Below are positions 1-9,365 of a DNA stretch of 64,000 nt, one piece after another (within the stretch, counting starts at the first letter, position 1; the number at the start of each line of letters is the position of its first letter). A program made the translations under genes and the position numbers. The DNA comes from Aureobasidium sp. EXF-3400 (Eukaryota; Ascomycota; Dothideomycetes; Dothideales; Saccotheciaceae). The notes under the pieces were generated by a model. The model was not told the DNA's origin. It saw nothing but the letters and a program-made list of their open reading frames with translations, and did not search any database. The stretch is from positions 1-64,000 of the forward strand of contig SWBL01000068.1 in NCBI GenBank assembly GCA_024195585.1, in the 5' to 3' direction.

Positions 1-95
1 CAGCCGAGACCATGGAGGACGATGGCTGGTCCACCGTCTCGGCCAAGACTAAGAACTTCAACCGCAGAGGAGGCAACCGCGCCATGGCCTCGTAA
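1..95 (+). CDS. 3' end of a protein-coding gene (partial)
   Basis: An open frame (codons from base 3) enters from the left edge and stops at TAA 93-95. The last residues contain a DDGWSTV motif, then a Lys/Asn/Arg-rich tail with an RRGG stretch. Such short Trp-containing acidic motifs followed by basic Gly-rich ends occur at the C-termini of some fungal RNA-binding and translation proteins, but 30 residues do not allow an assignment. The gene is cut by the window edge, so length and start are unknown. Confidence 0.55.
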   Translation, partial: AETMEDDGWSTVSAKTKNFNRRGGNRAMAS

Positions 96-1048
96 AGAGA
101 CCCATGAACGAAAGTAACGAGACCGACCTGTTTTCCCGCTACCATCCCGAACCATCCTCGCAATACAAACGATTCGATCACTATCCGGAGTTTTGAGAAG
201 GAAAAGGGAAAAAATGCTTGTTTTGTAATGTCTGCACTGGGTTCTTTCTTTTTTGACATACACACCTTTACCAACGCAAGATGGCCATGAGATCTCTTTC
301 ACGCTGTTCGCAAGTACCCCCATCCACGCTCATCCTGCAATTCTTTCTCAATTCTTTCTTAGTCGTTACAGGAATCGCAAAAAGTCATTTGGTTCAAATC
401 ATGTTCTTACTACTCAGCTCTTGTCATTACATTGACTGTTGTTCACTCGGCTCTTCTCTTTTTCGTCTGTTCATATTCCTCCCATGTAAACCGCTAAGTG
501 AGTCATTCCCATACTACGATAGATGCGTATATTCTATGCCAGAGGTTTCAGTAATCTTCACCCGACAAAAATGCGATGAAAAGGATGTGCAGAAATGTAC
601 GAAGAGCTTTCTCTCTCCCTTCTAGCTTTCGGTGGCTAGAATGGGTTTCTGCTTTGCTAGAACTTGGGACAAGTACATTCGTTGGCGGGCATTTGTCTTG
701 ACGCGGTAGTTGCAGAAGCTAATCCACCACATCGCGCAACCTCGAAGCAGCAAAGCTGATGTTTGCAGATGTACTGCTCTTTGCATCAAGCATTTATAGG
801 GCACGTCGTCAGTCAAAACTCTATCGGCCGCAATCATGCTCATTACACCCACAAATCAAACAACTCGTTTGAGTCACCCGACCAGCCATCCGACGATAAA
901 AGGCGACAGTGTCTCACTATTCTTGTAGCTTTTTTTCTCTATCACAATCAGACTGACTGGAACATAAAGCGGCTTACCATCGTCACTTCCACATTTCGCC
1001 ATTTATCGAATTCGCGATTTCGAGACAGTCCACCAACCATCACCAAAC
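96..1048. other. Intergenic, no gene recognised
   Basis: This stretch holds the 3' flank of the partial gene and the upstream region of the next gene. Its open frames are short, overlap on both strands and resemble no family I know. A pyrimidine-rich stretch near 905-1000 precedes the ATG at 1049 and may be part of that promoter or leader. Confidence 0.5.
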
Positions 1049-1744
1049 ATGGTTCTCGTCAACACCCATTCAGCAACATTCACCGATGTTGTTGTTGAGT
1101 TCTTTTCTGGACGCCGCTCCAACTTGACTGTGCTTCACTCGATCGAAGCTGTTCTCAAGTCTCTGAGACAGCCTCCATCTTTCAGAAATACTATCAGATT
1201 AGGGATCATCGAGAGAGCCACCTGTGAGATGCCTAGTCCCACCGATCTGATCAAGAGCATCAGAGTTGTGAACCCCTTCGTCAACTATCGCATTGCCGAT
1301 CGCCATATCGTGGTTTCAACTGATGGTCTACGCATATCACACTCGTGGTACTTTCCCGATGATTCTCTCCAATCGTGTAGCGAGTCCGGCGATGGATGCT
1401 ACACTCCTGACTCAGAAACTAGCAGTCCGGTAGAAGAACACAATAGCAATGATGAACAGTCTCTTACGGAAGGGGCACCATCACACAGAGGTGCTTCTGT
1501 CCACACTGCGCAAAACACCGTCGAAGAAGCCCTCATACGCTTGGCCTCCATGATCGGAATTGTCAAAGCTCTCTTTGACATTGCTTCATATCTGAGAGCC
1601 AATCCCAACTTCCTCGAATTCGAGCCGTGGATTGAGGTCTTGGATGCTTGTGTCGAGCGTATCTGGATCCAGACTTGTATCTTCGGGTTCCCGATTTACA
1701 TGTTCTTCAGGATCATGCAGGATTTTCGAGGAGGAACAGGCTGA
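1049..1744 (+). CDS. Hypothetical protein, 231 aa
   Basis: A single uninterrupted frame of 231 codons with an ATG in good context (AAAC before ATGG). I do not recognise the family. The N-terminal third is mixed alpha/beta, residues about 110-155 are Ser/Glu/Asp-rich and probably disordered, and the C-terminus has a hydrophobic run (IWIQTCIFGFPIYMFFRI, about 207-224) that could be one membrane-associated helix. It lies just left of the unusual segment and has no palindromic element after its stop, so I do not count it as a member of that set. It could be a lineage-specific orphan or a chance frame. Confidence 0.5.
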   Translation: MVLVNTHSATFTDVVVEFFSGRRSNLTVLHSIEAVLKSLRQPPSFRNTIRLGIIERATCEMPSPTDLIKSIRVVNPFVNYRIADRHIVVSTDGLRISHSWYFPDDSLQSCSESGDGCYTPDSETSSPVEEHNSNDEQSLTEGAPSHRGASVHTAQNTVEEALIRLASMIGIVKALFDIASYLRANPNFLEFEPWIEVLDACVERIWIQTCIFGFPIYMFFRIMQDFRGGTG

Positions 1745-1924
1745 GAACTCGCAGAGAGAGCAATTGCTAGGATGAGGGCGGAGGAAGGAGACATGCACAA
1801 GATAGCATGGGGTAGTGGTTGAGAAGGTTCATGTGGTGAATTCTTGTTTAACATCTCGATGGTTATACAATCTGTTGCCTGCAGATAGAAGCCATAACAT
1901 ACCTGCCTTGGGTAGAAGTAACAA

Positions 1925-2119
1925 CTACTTAAGTGTATGGCCCAGACTCAATATAGTAAGATGTACTTGATCTCGCGCGAAAGAAGAAACACCGTTGCTA
2001 GGTCGTAGGCAAGCCACAGAATAAAACTTCTGCCCACGCAGCTCCGCGTCGCCCAGCATAACAGTCATGAAAGAGGCTCGGCTTTTAGAGGATAGCAATT
2101 CTTTCGTCTTTGGGAGCAA
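1925..2119 (-). pseudogene. Broken fragment of a GIY-YIG-like gene
   Basis: Read on the minus strand, this stretch resembles the intact gene at 3109-4987 around its nuclease-like core. LLPxTKELLSSxSR is shared with residues just before the GVYACL motif, and weaker similarity continues through the region matching GVYACL and KVG. Reading fails on both sides and the rest of the domain is missing. I read it as a decayed paralogous fragment. The similarity was judged by eye over about 45 residues and is clear only in the first 15. Confidence 0.45.
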
Positions 2120-2436
2120 GATGTTTTTCTTGCCTTTAGCCTACCATGTTCTCATCCGGCACCATACGTAGCTCAAAGCCATCGGTTTTGACATATCCGA
2201 GAGCGAGGATATGTAGCGAGGATAACCCTGTGCATCTGCGACCACTACTCTTCAAGCCGATCGTCTTTCTTCTTCTTCTTCCTTCCGTTGGGCTTAAGAC
2301 ATCCCTGTATCGAAGTATGTAAGTCATATAGCTATAAAAATGCACAATAGTATCAGGAAACAGGACAGTGCCCACTGAGAAGCAACAAGTGGTCGACTCT
2401 CTGTGGACAAGCCTCCGCTTCTGAACACCGTCAGAT

Positions 2437-2590
2437 CTATCTATGATGTATGTTTCGCTCTTCTGCTATAGTCGGAGCGCGATGGAAATTATAGACTTCA
2501 GCAAGCGAGGAGGAGTGGGATCCTGCGCAAATCTCACCATCTTCCTTGAAGCCCTTGTGGCTATAAGTGCCATACCATTGCATGACACAG
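2437..2590 (-). pseudogene. Broken C-terminal fragment of a C2H2-like protein
   Basis: On the minus strand this encodes a segment matching the extreme C-terminus of the intact GIY-YIG/zinc-finger protein at 3109-4987. MQWYGTYSHKGF aligns with MQWRGIYAHRGF, followed by the shared pattern (E/D)GxE(I/L)CAGS. The upstream zinc fingers are absent. The fragment is fused on its 5' side to the 75-bp OPT-like inverted repeat (2620-2694). Part of its 3' side (2464-2504) recurs at 24505-24543. Confidence 0.55.
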
Positions 2591-2619
2591 ATATCGGAAA
2601 ACTGTGGATAGTGGCACCG

Positions 2620-2694
2620 GTAGATTGTGGCGCCGGTAGGGTTCTTGTGGCCACTGATGGCATCAATGATATACATACCTAGTGTTACATAGCT
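2620..2694 (-). repeat. Left copy of a 75-bp inverted repeat (OPT-like)
   Basis: The reverse complement of 2620-2694 aligns without gaps to 14946-15020 at roughly 80% identity by eye; the best part is GGCCACAAGAACCCTACCGG. Both copies translate to AI(S/G)GHKNPTGATIY, a segment of OPT-family transporters, and the differences between them look codon-compatible. The two copies face outwards and enclose about 12.3 kb. Similarity ends abruptly at the ATCTAC edge. Confidence 0.75.
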
Positions 2695-2849
2695 CGATTC
2701 GAGAGCTCAAATATGTAGCGGAGATGACCCTGTGCATTTGCGAACGTCACTCTCTAAGCTACATGTGCGGAGAAGACAACTCTGTGCATTTGCGACATTA
2801 CTCATACTCTTCAAGCTATATACTGTACTCGTAATCCTACTCATGTCAA

Positions 2850-3105
2850 TGGCCGGGGTAGGACAGGCCCCAGAAAAGCACTTCGCAAAAGGTCTGACTC
2901 GTGATACCCTCCATGTAGATGACCGGGGTGGATAGGCCCCAGAGAAATACTCCGAGAGTGTTTTGACCCATGATACTCTCGATGTTGATGACCGGGGTGG
3001 ACAGGCCCCAGAAAAGCACTTCGCAAAAGGTCTGACTCGTGATACCCTCCATGTAGATGACCGGGGTGGATAGGCCCCAGAGAAACACTCCGAGAGCGTT
3101 TTGTC
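2850..3105 (-). repeat. Palindromic 3' element block, 4 units
   Basis: Four units lie directly after the stop codon of the GIY-YIG/zinc-finger gene. In the sense of that gene each unit is a palindrome followed by a CTGGGGCC(T)...CCCCGG stem. Units near 2922-2965 and 3061-3103 carry a good palindrome (ACTCCGAGAGTGTTTT type). Units near 2852-2891 and 2991-3028 carry a diverged arm (AAAAGCACTTCG). The good and diverged units alternate, so the block is a 139-bp dimer duplicated once. Confidence 0.8.
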
Positions 3106-3108
3106 GCT

Positions 3109-4987
3109 CTACTCATCCTTCTTCTTCCTCACCGCAGGCTTACGAGTTGAACCTGCACAAAGCTCGTCACCTTCTTCAAACCCCCTGTGGGCATAAATGC
3201 CACGCCATTGCATGCCACAAATACCACAGTTACCGCGGCCGTTCTCGTGCTGGGCCTTGATATGTCTGTCAAGATGAGCTTGGCCGTTATCGGTGTTTTC
3301 TCTCCATTGCCCACATCGTTCTTCAGGGCAGAAGACCTTTAGCGTGGGTGGCACATGGATCTGGGCGGCGTTCTCAACCTTGCACTCGTTGAGAGCGTGC
3401 TTGTTCGCGTAGGCAGCATGGGCGTATCGTAGACCGCAAGCTCCACATTCGAATCTGCCAGTCTTGTGTTGCTTCTCGTGCTCGACCAGAAAGATGGCGT
3501 GCTGCTTGTAATCGCAGCGAGGGTCAATGCATCTTGTACGGCTGTGCTTCTTCAGCGGTTCGGAGACTGCAACACCTCTTTCATGTGAGTCAAGATGGCG
3601 TGTAAGGGAGGTGGAGTTCTTGAACCCTTTGCCGGGTTGTGATCTACCGCAGTCCGGGTAGGTGCAGAGATGGAGGTCGGCGTTCTGGTTGTTGTGAGAC
3701 GCGACGTGTCCTTGCAGTGCATTGCGAGTGGGCATTCTACGTCCAGGTGCGGCTCTCAGGCAACCTTCGACAGTACAAAGGTACAAGTCATTGCGGATGT
3801 TGTCGTCGGAAGCGTGCCATTCCATATGATAGCCGAGGGCTTGAGGACAACCGAAGCCCTGACCCTGGTTCCTGACGCCTCTTGGACATCCCTCGATGGT
3901 GCAAAGGTAGATATCGCCCTCGACACAAGCAGCTTGCTGCCTTCTCTGTCTGGCGGTCTCGCGAGCAGTCTCTGCGGCTTTGCGTTCTGCAATCTCGTCT
4001 TCTGAACGCATCTCCGGACGGTTTGCCCAGCCGTCACGAATGGCGTTGTGAGAGTCTCCACCAGACCACGGCTCTAGAGTGTCTCCGTCGTCGAAAGCCC
4101 ACCATTGCATACCGCGGAACTTGTAGTCAACACTTTTCTCATGGAGAGCGCCCAGAGCGCTTGCCAGCATCGCTTCGATTTGGTAGTATCGTGCGGCGAG
4201 ATACTCATCTTCCTGAGTTTTTCGGACGAACGGCTCACCCATGGCGAGGGTGTACCAGTTGAGTTCGAGGATTTCGGAAGGAGAGGTAGACTGGATGTAC
4301 TGATGGAATGGACTTCCGGTATCGGCACTGTAAACATCGTCAATACTGAGCCTCAGCGGACTATGATTTGTCAAACATCACTTACTACTCTTTGGACAGC
4401 TTATCGTTGAGGTGTTCCCACTTTCTCGCCCTCAGTCCACCATTCACAGACCAAGCACATCCGACCTTCAGGATTGTGGAGAGGATGTTGCCAGCAGAGT
4501 CTTTCTTGACTGCTAGACAAGCGTAGACTCCGGGAGCTTTGGTGTCGATCCATCTGAAGTCTTTGAATGAAGATGGCGAGGGTCGACTACCAGACGAGAG
4601 GAGTTCCTTGGTCCAAGGAAGAAGACTGTCCATGGCAAATGCAACGTCTCGGTCGAAATCCCAGTCACCATTTGTGGTCGACATTGCTGCAGCATACTTG
4701 TTGCTCATCGTGCAATGGTGGAGTTTCTCGAGGTTTGTGTGCCATGCTGTTGTGAGATCGTCCTCAATGGCGGAGGCAGGATCATCCTCCAGAGGGGAGG
4801 CGGCATCATTGCTTGATGCGGATGAGTCATCGTCGTCCAGGATGACAACTTGTTTGGCGGAACTACGAGGCTTCTTTCGAGGCGGTGAGTCTTCGCTCTC
4901 AAGGGCAAGGCTTCCATCATCGTCAGGGACTTCCGGTATGATCTTTACGGCGCGTGAAAGAGGGGCGTCCGTTAATAAAGGAGCCAT
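3109..4987 (-). CDS. GIY-YIG-like domain plus C2H2 zinc fingers, 606 aa
   Basis: Two exons (4987-4386 and 4327-3109) are joined by a 58-nt GTAAGT..CAG intron that keeps frame across ...LSKE/YADTGS. I start at the ATG at 4987; the upstream in-frame sequence is a low-complexity Pro/Ser leader. Residues 1-100 are acidic and Ser-rich with a basic PPRKKPR patch. Residues about 150-260 resemble a GIY-YIG nuclease fold: GVYACL, then KVG, an Arg in GGLRAR, and a Glu in QIEAMLASAL. The C-terminal half has at least five Cys/His clusters with C-x4-C and H-x(3-4)-H spacing, such as CTIEGCPRG and CGICGMQW. GIY-YIG domains cut DNA and zinc fingers give DNA binding, so a nuclear DNA-targeting protein is the simplest inference; activity is unproven. 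The left-edge pseudogenes derive from a paralogue. Confidence 0.75.
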
Positions 4988-5665
4988 GATGGCAATTGAA
5001 ATGGTGGATGGAAAAGGCAATAGGAGATGGGAGATGTCGATGGGAGAGGGACGATGGGAGAGGGACGATGGGAGAGGGACAATGGAAGATGGAAAGTGGA
5101 GAGGCGAACAGGAGAGAAAGCGCAGATGGGCGTTTTCAGCTGCAGCGAATGATTCCATGGTTGGGAAGTGCAGGTGGTTGCTCCTTCCTCAACTCTGGTT
5201 GATTGGCAGCGTCGAATCTTGAAGCCCGTGGTTGGAAAGGGCAATCAGTCATTACTCCACTAGAAAGGATTTGAGACCATTAACTTGTGATAGTAACTGT
5301 GAACATATATTCCAGAGAGACCATAAAACATCAAAGATAGAAGGATTAAACCCGTATAGCTATCACGATGCCATTGCTATCGAGACATCTCTCGAACCTT
5401 GAGGTGAACGGTACCTACCTGTTCAGCGTTCAGACGCCGAGAAGTCGAGTGCCAAGGCACGGTCAAATCCAACACGCAGTCAACCACGAGCATGATGGAA
5501 CTCTGTATAAGAAGAGTTAATACACAAAAGAAACAATAGATATGGAGAATAGCTTGTATTGCTATGGATCGGAACGCATCTGCTTTAACTACTTCGAATG
5601 AAAAGACAAAGCAAAGCCAATTGAACCGGGATAAATCTCAGAGATAGCAAGAGCTGAGTAGATAG
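4988..5665. other. Upstream region with purine-rich tandem repeat
   Basis: This is the leader and promoter side of the GIY-YIG/zinc-finger gene. At 5037-5090 the plus strand repeats GGGAGAGGGACGAT about three times, so the gene's leader is strongly C/T-rich, common near fungal start sites. I see no gene between 5230 and 5665. Confidence 0.55.
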
Positions 5666-5948
5666 CCGGGGCAAGACAAACCCCAGAAAACACCTCGAGA
5701 GTGTTTTTGAACATACAAGTCGATGGATGAGATATAGGTAGACGGCCGGGATAAGATAGACCCCAGAAAACACCTCGAGGGTGTTTTTCAACGTGAAAGT
5801 CGATGAACAAGAGCTAGGTAGATGCCGGGGAAGATAAACCCCAGACAAACACTCTCGGAGTGTTTTTGAACGTACAGGTCGAGGCATGAGAGCTAGGTAG
5901 ATGACCGGGATAAGATAGACCCGAGAAGAACACTCTCGGAGTGTTTTG
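5666..5948 (-). repeat. Palindromic 3' element block, 4 tandem units
   Basis: Four tandem units of about 79 bp begin near 5666, 5744, 5824 and 5904. Each has CCGGG...(A)CCCCAGA on the plus strand followed by an (AA)AACAC(C)TC(T)CG(A/G)GAGTGTTTTT palindrome. In the sense of the gene at 6000-8181 the palindrome comes first and the GGGG/CCCC stem second, starting about 50 nt after its stop. The spacer GAGCTAGGTAGATG is also repeated, so the units arose by tandem duplication. Confidence 0.85.
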
Positions 5949-5999
5949 CGACGGTGGTAGAAGACCCTAGAGGATAATCTGAGGAGTAGGCGACAAACT

Positions 6000-8181
6000 T
6001 CAGCGACGGCGTCTGTGATCAGGGCCAGTGCGCTGAGAATGCCAGGTGTTCTTTGCTTTGTGGCAAGGTTTGCAAAGATATCCTCTGCAGGAGGGACAAT
6101 ACAACCTGTCTTTCTGCTCACATTTCTCGACCCAACCGTCTTCACAGAATCCACGACGCTGCTTGACCGGAAGATAGGTGATATTCCGACTGTGATGATC
6201 ACACTGCATCACAAGAGGATTCATCTTGGCGCTAAAGCTCCCATTTGGCAGCCGGGAACGTGACGGAGGCTGTTTCTGGGCCTCGGAGTTGGTTTGCGGT
6301 GCGGCATCTCCATTGGTGTTTAGCGATGCGATGGCTTTGCTGAGGGCGCCGAAGGCGGACCAGTCAGACTTTTCAACTCGGACGGACTCCTTTACTACAG
6401 TGGAGGGGATCACGGTGCTTGCTGTAGGCGTCATAACAGCGCTACTCAGCTCTTCGGGAGAAGTTTGTTCAGCTGACGACATAGTCGGAAGAATTGCAGC
6501 AGCAGAACAAGTACTTCTTGATCCAGAGAATTCGAAAAGCTCGAACTGCTTGTCTGGCATCATGACTGCTGGTGCTGAAAATACACTCTGCTCTTTACCA
6601 TGACCCTGGTTGACCCTCGCAGATGTTGCAAAAACACCCTCAGAGTGTTTTTCGGGGGTCGCATCCTTGATCGGAAGAGACTCAGGGTCTCTGGGAAGCT
6701 CTGTCGAGACCTTCGATGATTCGTTCTGCCCATCGTTGACCTCATCGACGACTTCCGAGGACGAGATAACACTCTCGAAGTGTTTTTTGGGAGTAGCGGT
6801 AGCAGGGTCTGGACCATTACGAGCATTTTTCGCAGCCGCATAACGACGGCGCTTGCTAAGGAGCAAGAAATCATTGAACTGCTCCTCGAGTTCCCATTCT
6901 GGCGGCTCGAAGTAGCAGCGCTGAGATTTGCGCTGAATAGGCAATGCAGAGTCCTGCTAGAAGATCAGTGGTCTGCATATCATCTTGAGCAAAGGTACTC
7001 ACTGCCAATTTCTGTGACTCGGAAGGTTCAACGCTTTGCAGAAAGGCATATCTGACCTTTTCCATCACCCATTCACCAATGCTTTTGCTGGGTACCAGAT
7101 CTGAATCGTCCGAGAGATTGGTGGTTTGGTTCTTGCCAGGACCATCAATGTGCTCCGTGAATTCCTTGGTGCGGCCGTACGAGAATCTGAACCGAGGCCT
7201 TTGATCAGCGTCAAGATCAAGACGCGCCTCTTCCTCGACTGCCATAGGATAGTGTTCACGACCTTCCACAATGGCGTGGAAAGACTGGACGTGTCTCTTC
7301 CAGCCAGGGGACACGACTCCGAGGAAGACCTTTGGATCCAGCAAGGACAGCCCAATCTCCGTGACGACTTCGACGGGCTGATCGCCCATAGTTTGGAGGC
7401 CTCTTATGCTACAGAGATCAGCTTGGATTCCTCCACACTAAGCCTGGCCGCCTGACTTACATGTCAACAGAGATGATGATAGGCATAGAGGCCCGATCTT
7501 GGAGGAACGCAGCCGGAAGAGAAGCTCCAGAGAAGCGTAGCATCATCTCGAACAGGTTGCAAAGCACAAAATGTGCATGATTCCCCGAGTTGCCGTACTC
7601 GTCGTACTTGAAGATTTGTCCACATGCCCAAGAAAGACGTTCAAGACCTGATAGTCCTCTGGGTCAGTAACATAATGCAGGACAGATGGCCAATACGTAC
7701 TGATAGGATGGAGCGAAGACTCTACGCCTTTATCGTTTTCACTGCGGAATTTCTGAAACTCTGGTTCTGCTTCGGTGCCTCTGCTTCTGAGCCTGCTCAA
7801 ACGCCCTGGTCGAGAGCTACTACCCGGTGGCGGCAAAGGTCGTGGTGCGAAGACTGGGGGAATGCACTTGACACGCGTCTCGTTGACGAAATAGTGTTTC
7901 GCCAGTTCTTGGGCGAGATCGATGGTGCTGAAAGCGTCGCAGAATATACGCGAACTAAGAGACATCAGCGATTGGGTTCTAGGGACTTGACCATGCTAAG
8001 CTTACTCGATTCCTTCATCCATTAAGGAGCCACTGAAGCACTGCTTCTCTGCATCGTGGTGAACGAGAAAGATTGGACGCTTCGTTTCTGGATTAGGCTG
8101 TGTGGACAAGCGCAGTCTCTCATCGGGCAACAGGCCGCATTGCCGGCACAGGAATTCTAGATCACTCTGGTATCGTGACAT
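6000..8181 (-). CDS. Possible Gfd2-type RNase H-like protein, Cys-rich tail, 658 aa
   Basis: Five exons: 8181-8006, 7954-7701, 7647-7461, 7408-7003, 6953-6000. The four introns are 49-53 nt, all GT..AG, and every junction keeps frame. The start is the first ATG before MSRYQSDLEFL; an additional upstream exon is possible. Across exons 3-4, PIIISVDI...VTEIGLSLLDP resembles the core of the Gfd2/YDR514C-like family, an RNase H-type fold, followed by a later FRFSYG stretch. The acidic residue normally two positions after the Asp is replaced (SVDII), so catalysis is doubtful. The last about 70 residues have a cysteine cluster (CPSCRGYLCKPCHKA) suggesting zinc binding. The middle is low complexity and contains two palindromes as coding sequence. 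Family assignment is tentative; gene structure is firmer. Confidence 0.65.
6630..6652 (-). repeat. Palindrome copy inside coding sequence (1)
   Basis: A near-perfect palindrome with AAAAACAC and GTGTTTTT arms lies within exon 5 of the gene at 6000-8181. In the gene's sense it encodes part of TPEKHSEGVF, near residue 442. Unlike most 3' copies it lacks the following GGGG/CCCC stem. Confidence 0.8.
6768..6790 (-). repeat. Palindrome copy inside coding sequence (2)
   Basis: A second palindrome of the same family (AACACTCTCGAAGTGTTTTT) lies in exon 5 and encodes part of TPKKHFESVI, near residue 397. It has the same reading frame and flanking TP(K/E)KH codons as the first internal copy, so the two probably arose by duplication. 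Confidence 0.75.
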
Positions 8182-8607
8182 ATGAGCGACTATCAAGAAC
8201 GGATGGAGATGGGGTGCTTACAGGCATTATGTGTTGTGTGCGCGGTATGCGCGGTGTGCGTGGTGTCGGAGTTTATGATGCGCGTGCGGAAAAGGGAAAG
8301 GCAAACAAAGGAGACAAACATAGAATCGCGTCACATGCTTAGAAAGATGACATGAGAACTTGGGAGCTGGACAGTTTCCGGCACACATTAGAGAAAGATT
8401 AATGTCATTACGAGGGTGAGAAAAACACCCTGAGAGTGTTTTCTCTCTGTCGGTATCGTTTTGTATTTGGTCTCCTAATGTCCTCTTTCCTTCTGTGTCC
8501 CAACTATGAAGGCGGTCAACTGGGGCTCAAAGCCAGTTCTTGTTATCCTGATGAAGCATAAGTGAAGTTCAAACAATAATGCAGCCTGAATGGTTACCAT
8601 GGATTCC
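8182..8607. other. Intergenic with one palindromic element at 8421-8442
   Basis: The region separates the upstream end of the gene at 6000-8181 from the stop of the small gene at 8608. It contains one good palindrome (8421-8442, AAAAACACCCTGAGAGTGTT then TT), 166 nt after that stop and in its 3' flank. A GCGCGGT/TGCGTGG low-complexity stretch at 8241-8275 lies upstream of the left-hand gene. Confidence 0.65.
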
Positions 8608-9018
8608 TCAAGCGTCAGACATGGCGATGTCCAGGAAGTTTTCTGGGGCCGTGATCTTGTGGGATCTTGAAGCACCTGGCTTGACATTTGATGCGATGAG
8701 GGCGTACTGCAGAGGAGTGACACTTTGCTGCTTCTTGCGGTATGCTTCGTCGTAAGTCTGAAGTAGTTGGGTCGATTGAACTGGCTGACCCTTATCGTAG
8801 GTTTTCGCTAGGGCTTGAATTCTTGGTACGTCTTCAGGCGCGATCTCGATATCTTCATCGCCGTCGTCGGAGACGTTGATATATTTCTCTTCCAGTGCCT
8901 CGACGTCCTTTTCTTCGTGGAGTAAAGCATTGTACAGGATGGTGTACAAAGTTTTGGCAGTGTAGAAGATCTTGGGATTTTGAGTTGGACGGGGAGTGCG
9001 ATCATCCGTAGACGCCAT
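8608..9018 (-). CDS. Small orphan protein, 136 aa
   Basis: A single-exon frame. I start at the ATG at 9018 (MASTDDRTPRP). An in-frame extension upstream to about 9129 is possible but looks like leader sequence. The predicted protein is acidic in its middle (SDDGDEDIEIAPEDV, about 52-66), probably helical, without membrane segments or a signal peptide, and matches no family I know. It is flanked by the RNase H-like and Ulp1-like genes, shares a divergent upstream region with the latter, and carries one palindromic element in its 3' flank like its neighbours. That shared feature is the main reason to treat it as a real gene of the set. Confidence 0.55.
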   Translation of the reverse strand: MASTDDRTPRPTQNPKIFYTAKTLYTILYNALLHEEKDVEALEEKYINVSDDGDEDIEIAPEDVPRIQALAKTYDKGQPVQSTQLLQTYDEAYRKKQQSVTPLQYALIASNVKPGASRSHKITAPENFLDIAMSDA

Positions 9019-9365
9019 ATTGGTGAACGTGGAATTGCGATCGGGCTTAGATTGTATACAATCTAGGGAAGAGAGAATAGAACAGAGGGTGTGCTGAAAG
9101 GTCGATGCGGTAGCGCCAAGAACTTTCACTCCATGCAGGGTTGTACTCCGTACATGACAAACGATATTCGTGGCACAAACGCGCTACAACTTTCACACAC
9201 ACCTCTACAAGACAATACATTCGGAATACTGCTGAGCTTCCTTTCAACTCGATACCTAAACCACTTCTCGATCACAAACTGGTGCGCAATCAAAGTGCTA
9301 CTCGTCAGTAACAAGCTGTCTGACCATACGCTTTAACTAGTGTCGGTGATCGCCAATCTTACGTC
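9019..9365. promoter_or_regulatory. Shared divergent upstream region
   Basis: The 347 bp between the start codons of the small orphan (minus) and the Ulp1-like gene (plus) must hold both promoters. I see no clear TATA box or repeated operator and no gene. Confidence 0.45.

Larger units (their letters stand above)
2209..2817. repeat. Three diverged copies of a ~50-bp repeat
   Basis: A unit with the core ATGTAGCG...ACCCTGTGCAT(T/C)TGCGA occurs at 2209-2255, 2710-2760 and 2761-2817. The last two are adjacent; the first is separated from them by the broken zinc-finger fragment. Copies 1 and 3 both end in CTTCAAGC. I could not link the unit to the intact genes to the right. Confidence 0.55.

Noticed and set aside
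2841..3116. Open frames across the palindrome block encoding repeated LGP(I/V)HPGH peptides.
   Set aside because: The repetitive peptide follows from the tandem DNA units, reads in more than one frame and lies after a clear stop; I treat it as non-coding 3' sequence.
5585..6202. A 205-codon frame on the minus strand through the second palindrome block.
   Set aside because: It overlaps the end of the gene at 6000-8181 in another frame, and its repeats come from the tandem units.
8406..8445. A bacterial-type intrinsic terminator (hairpin followed by T run).
   Set aside because: The shape fits, but this is a fungal nuclear locus with spliced genes; I list it with the palindromic elements instead.
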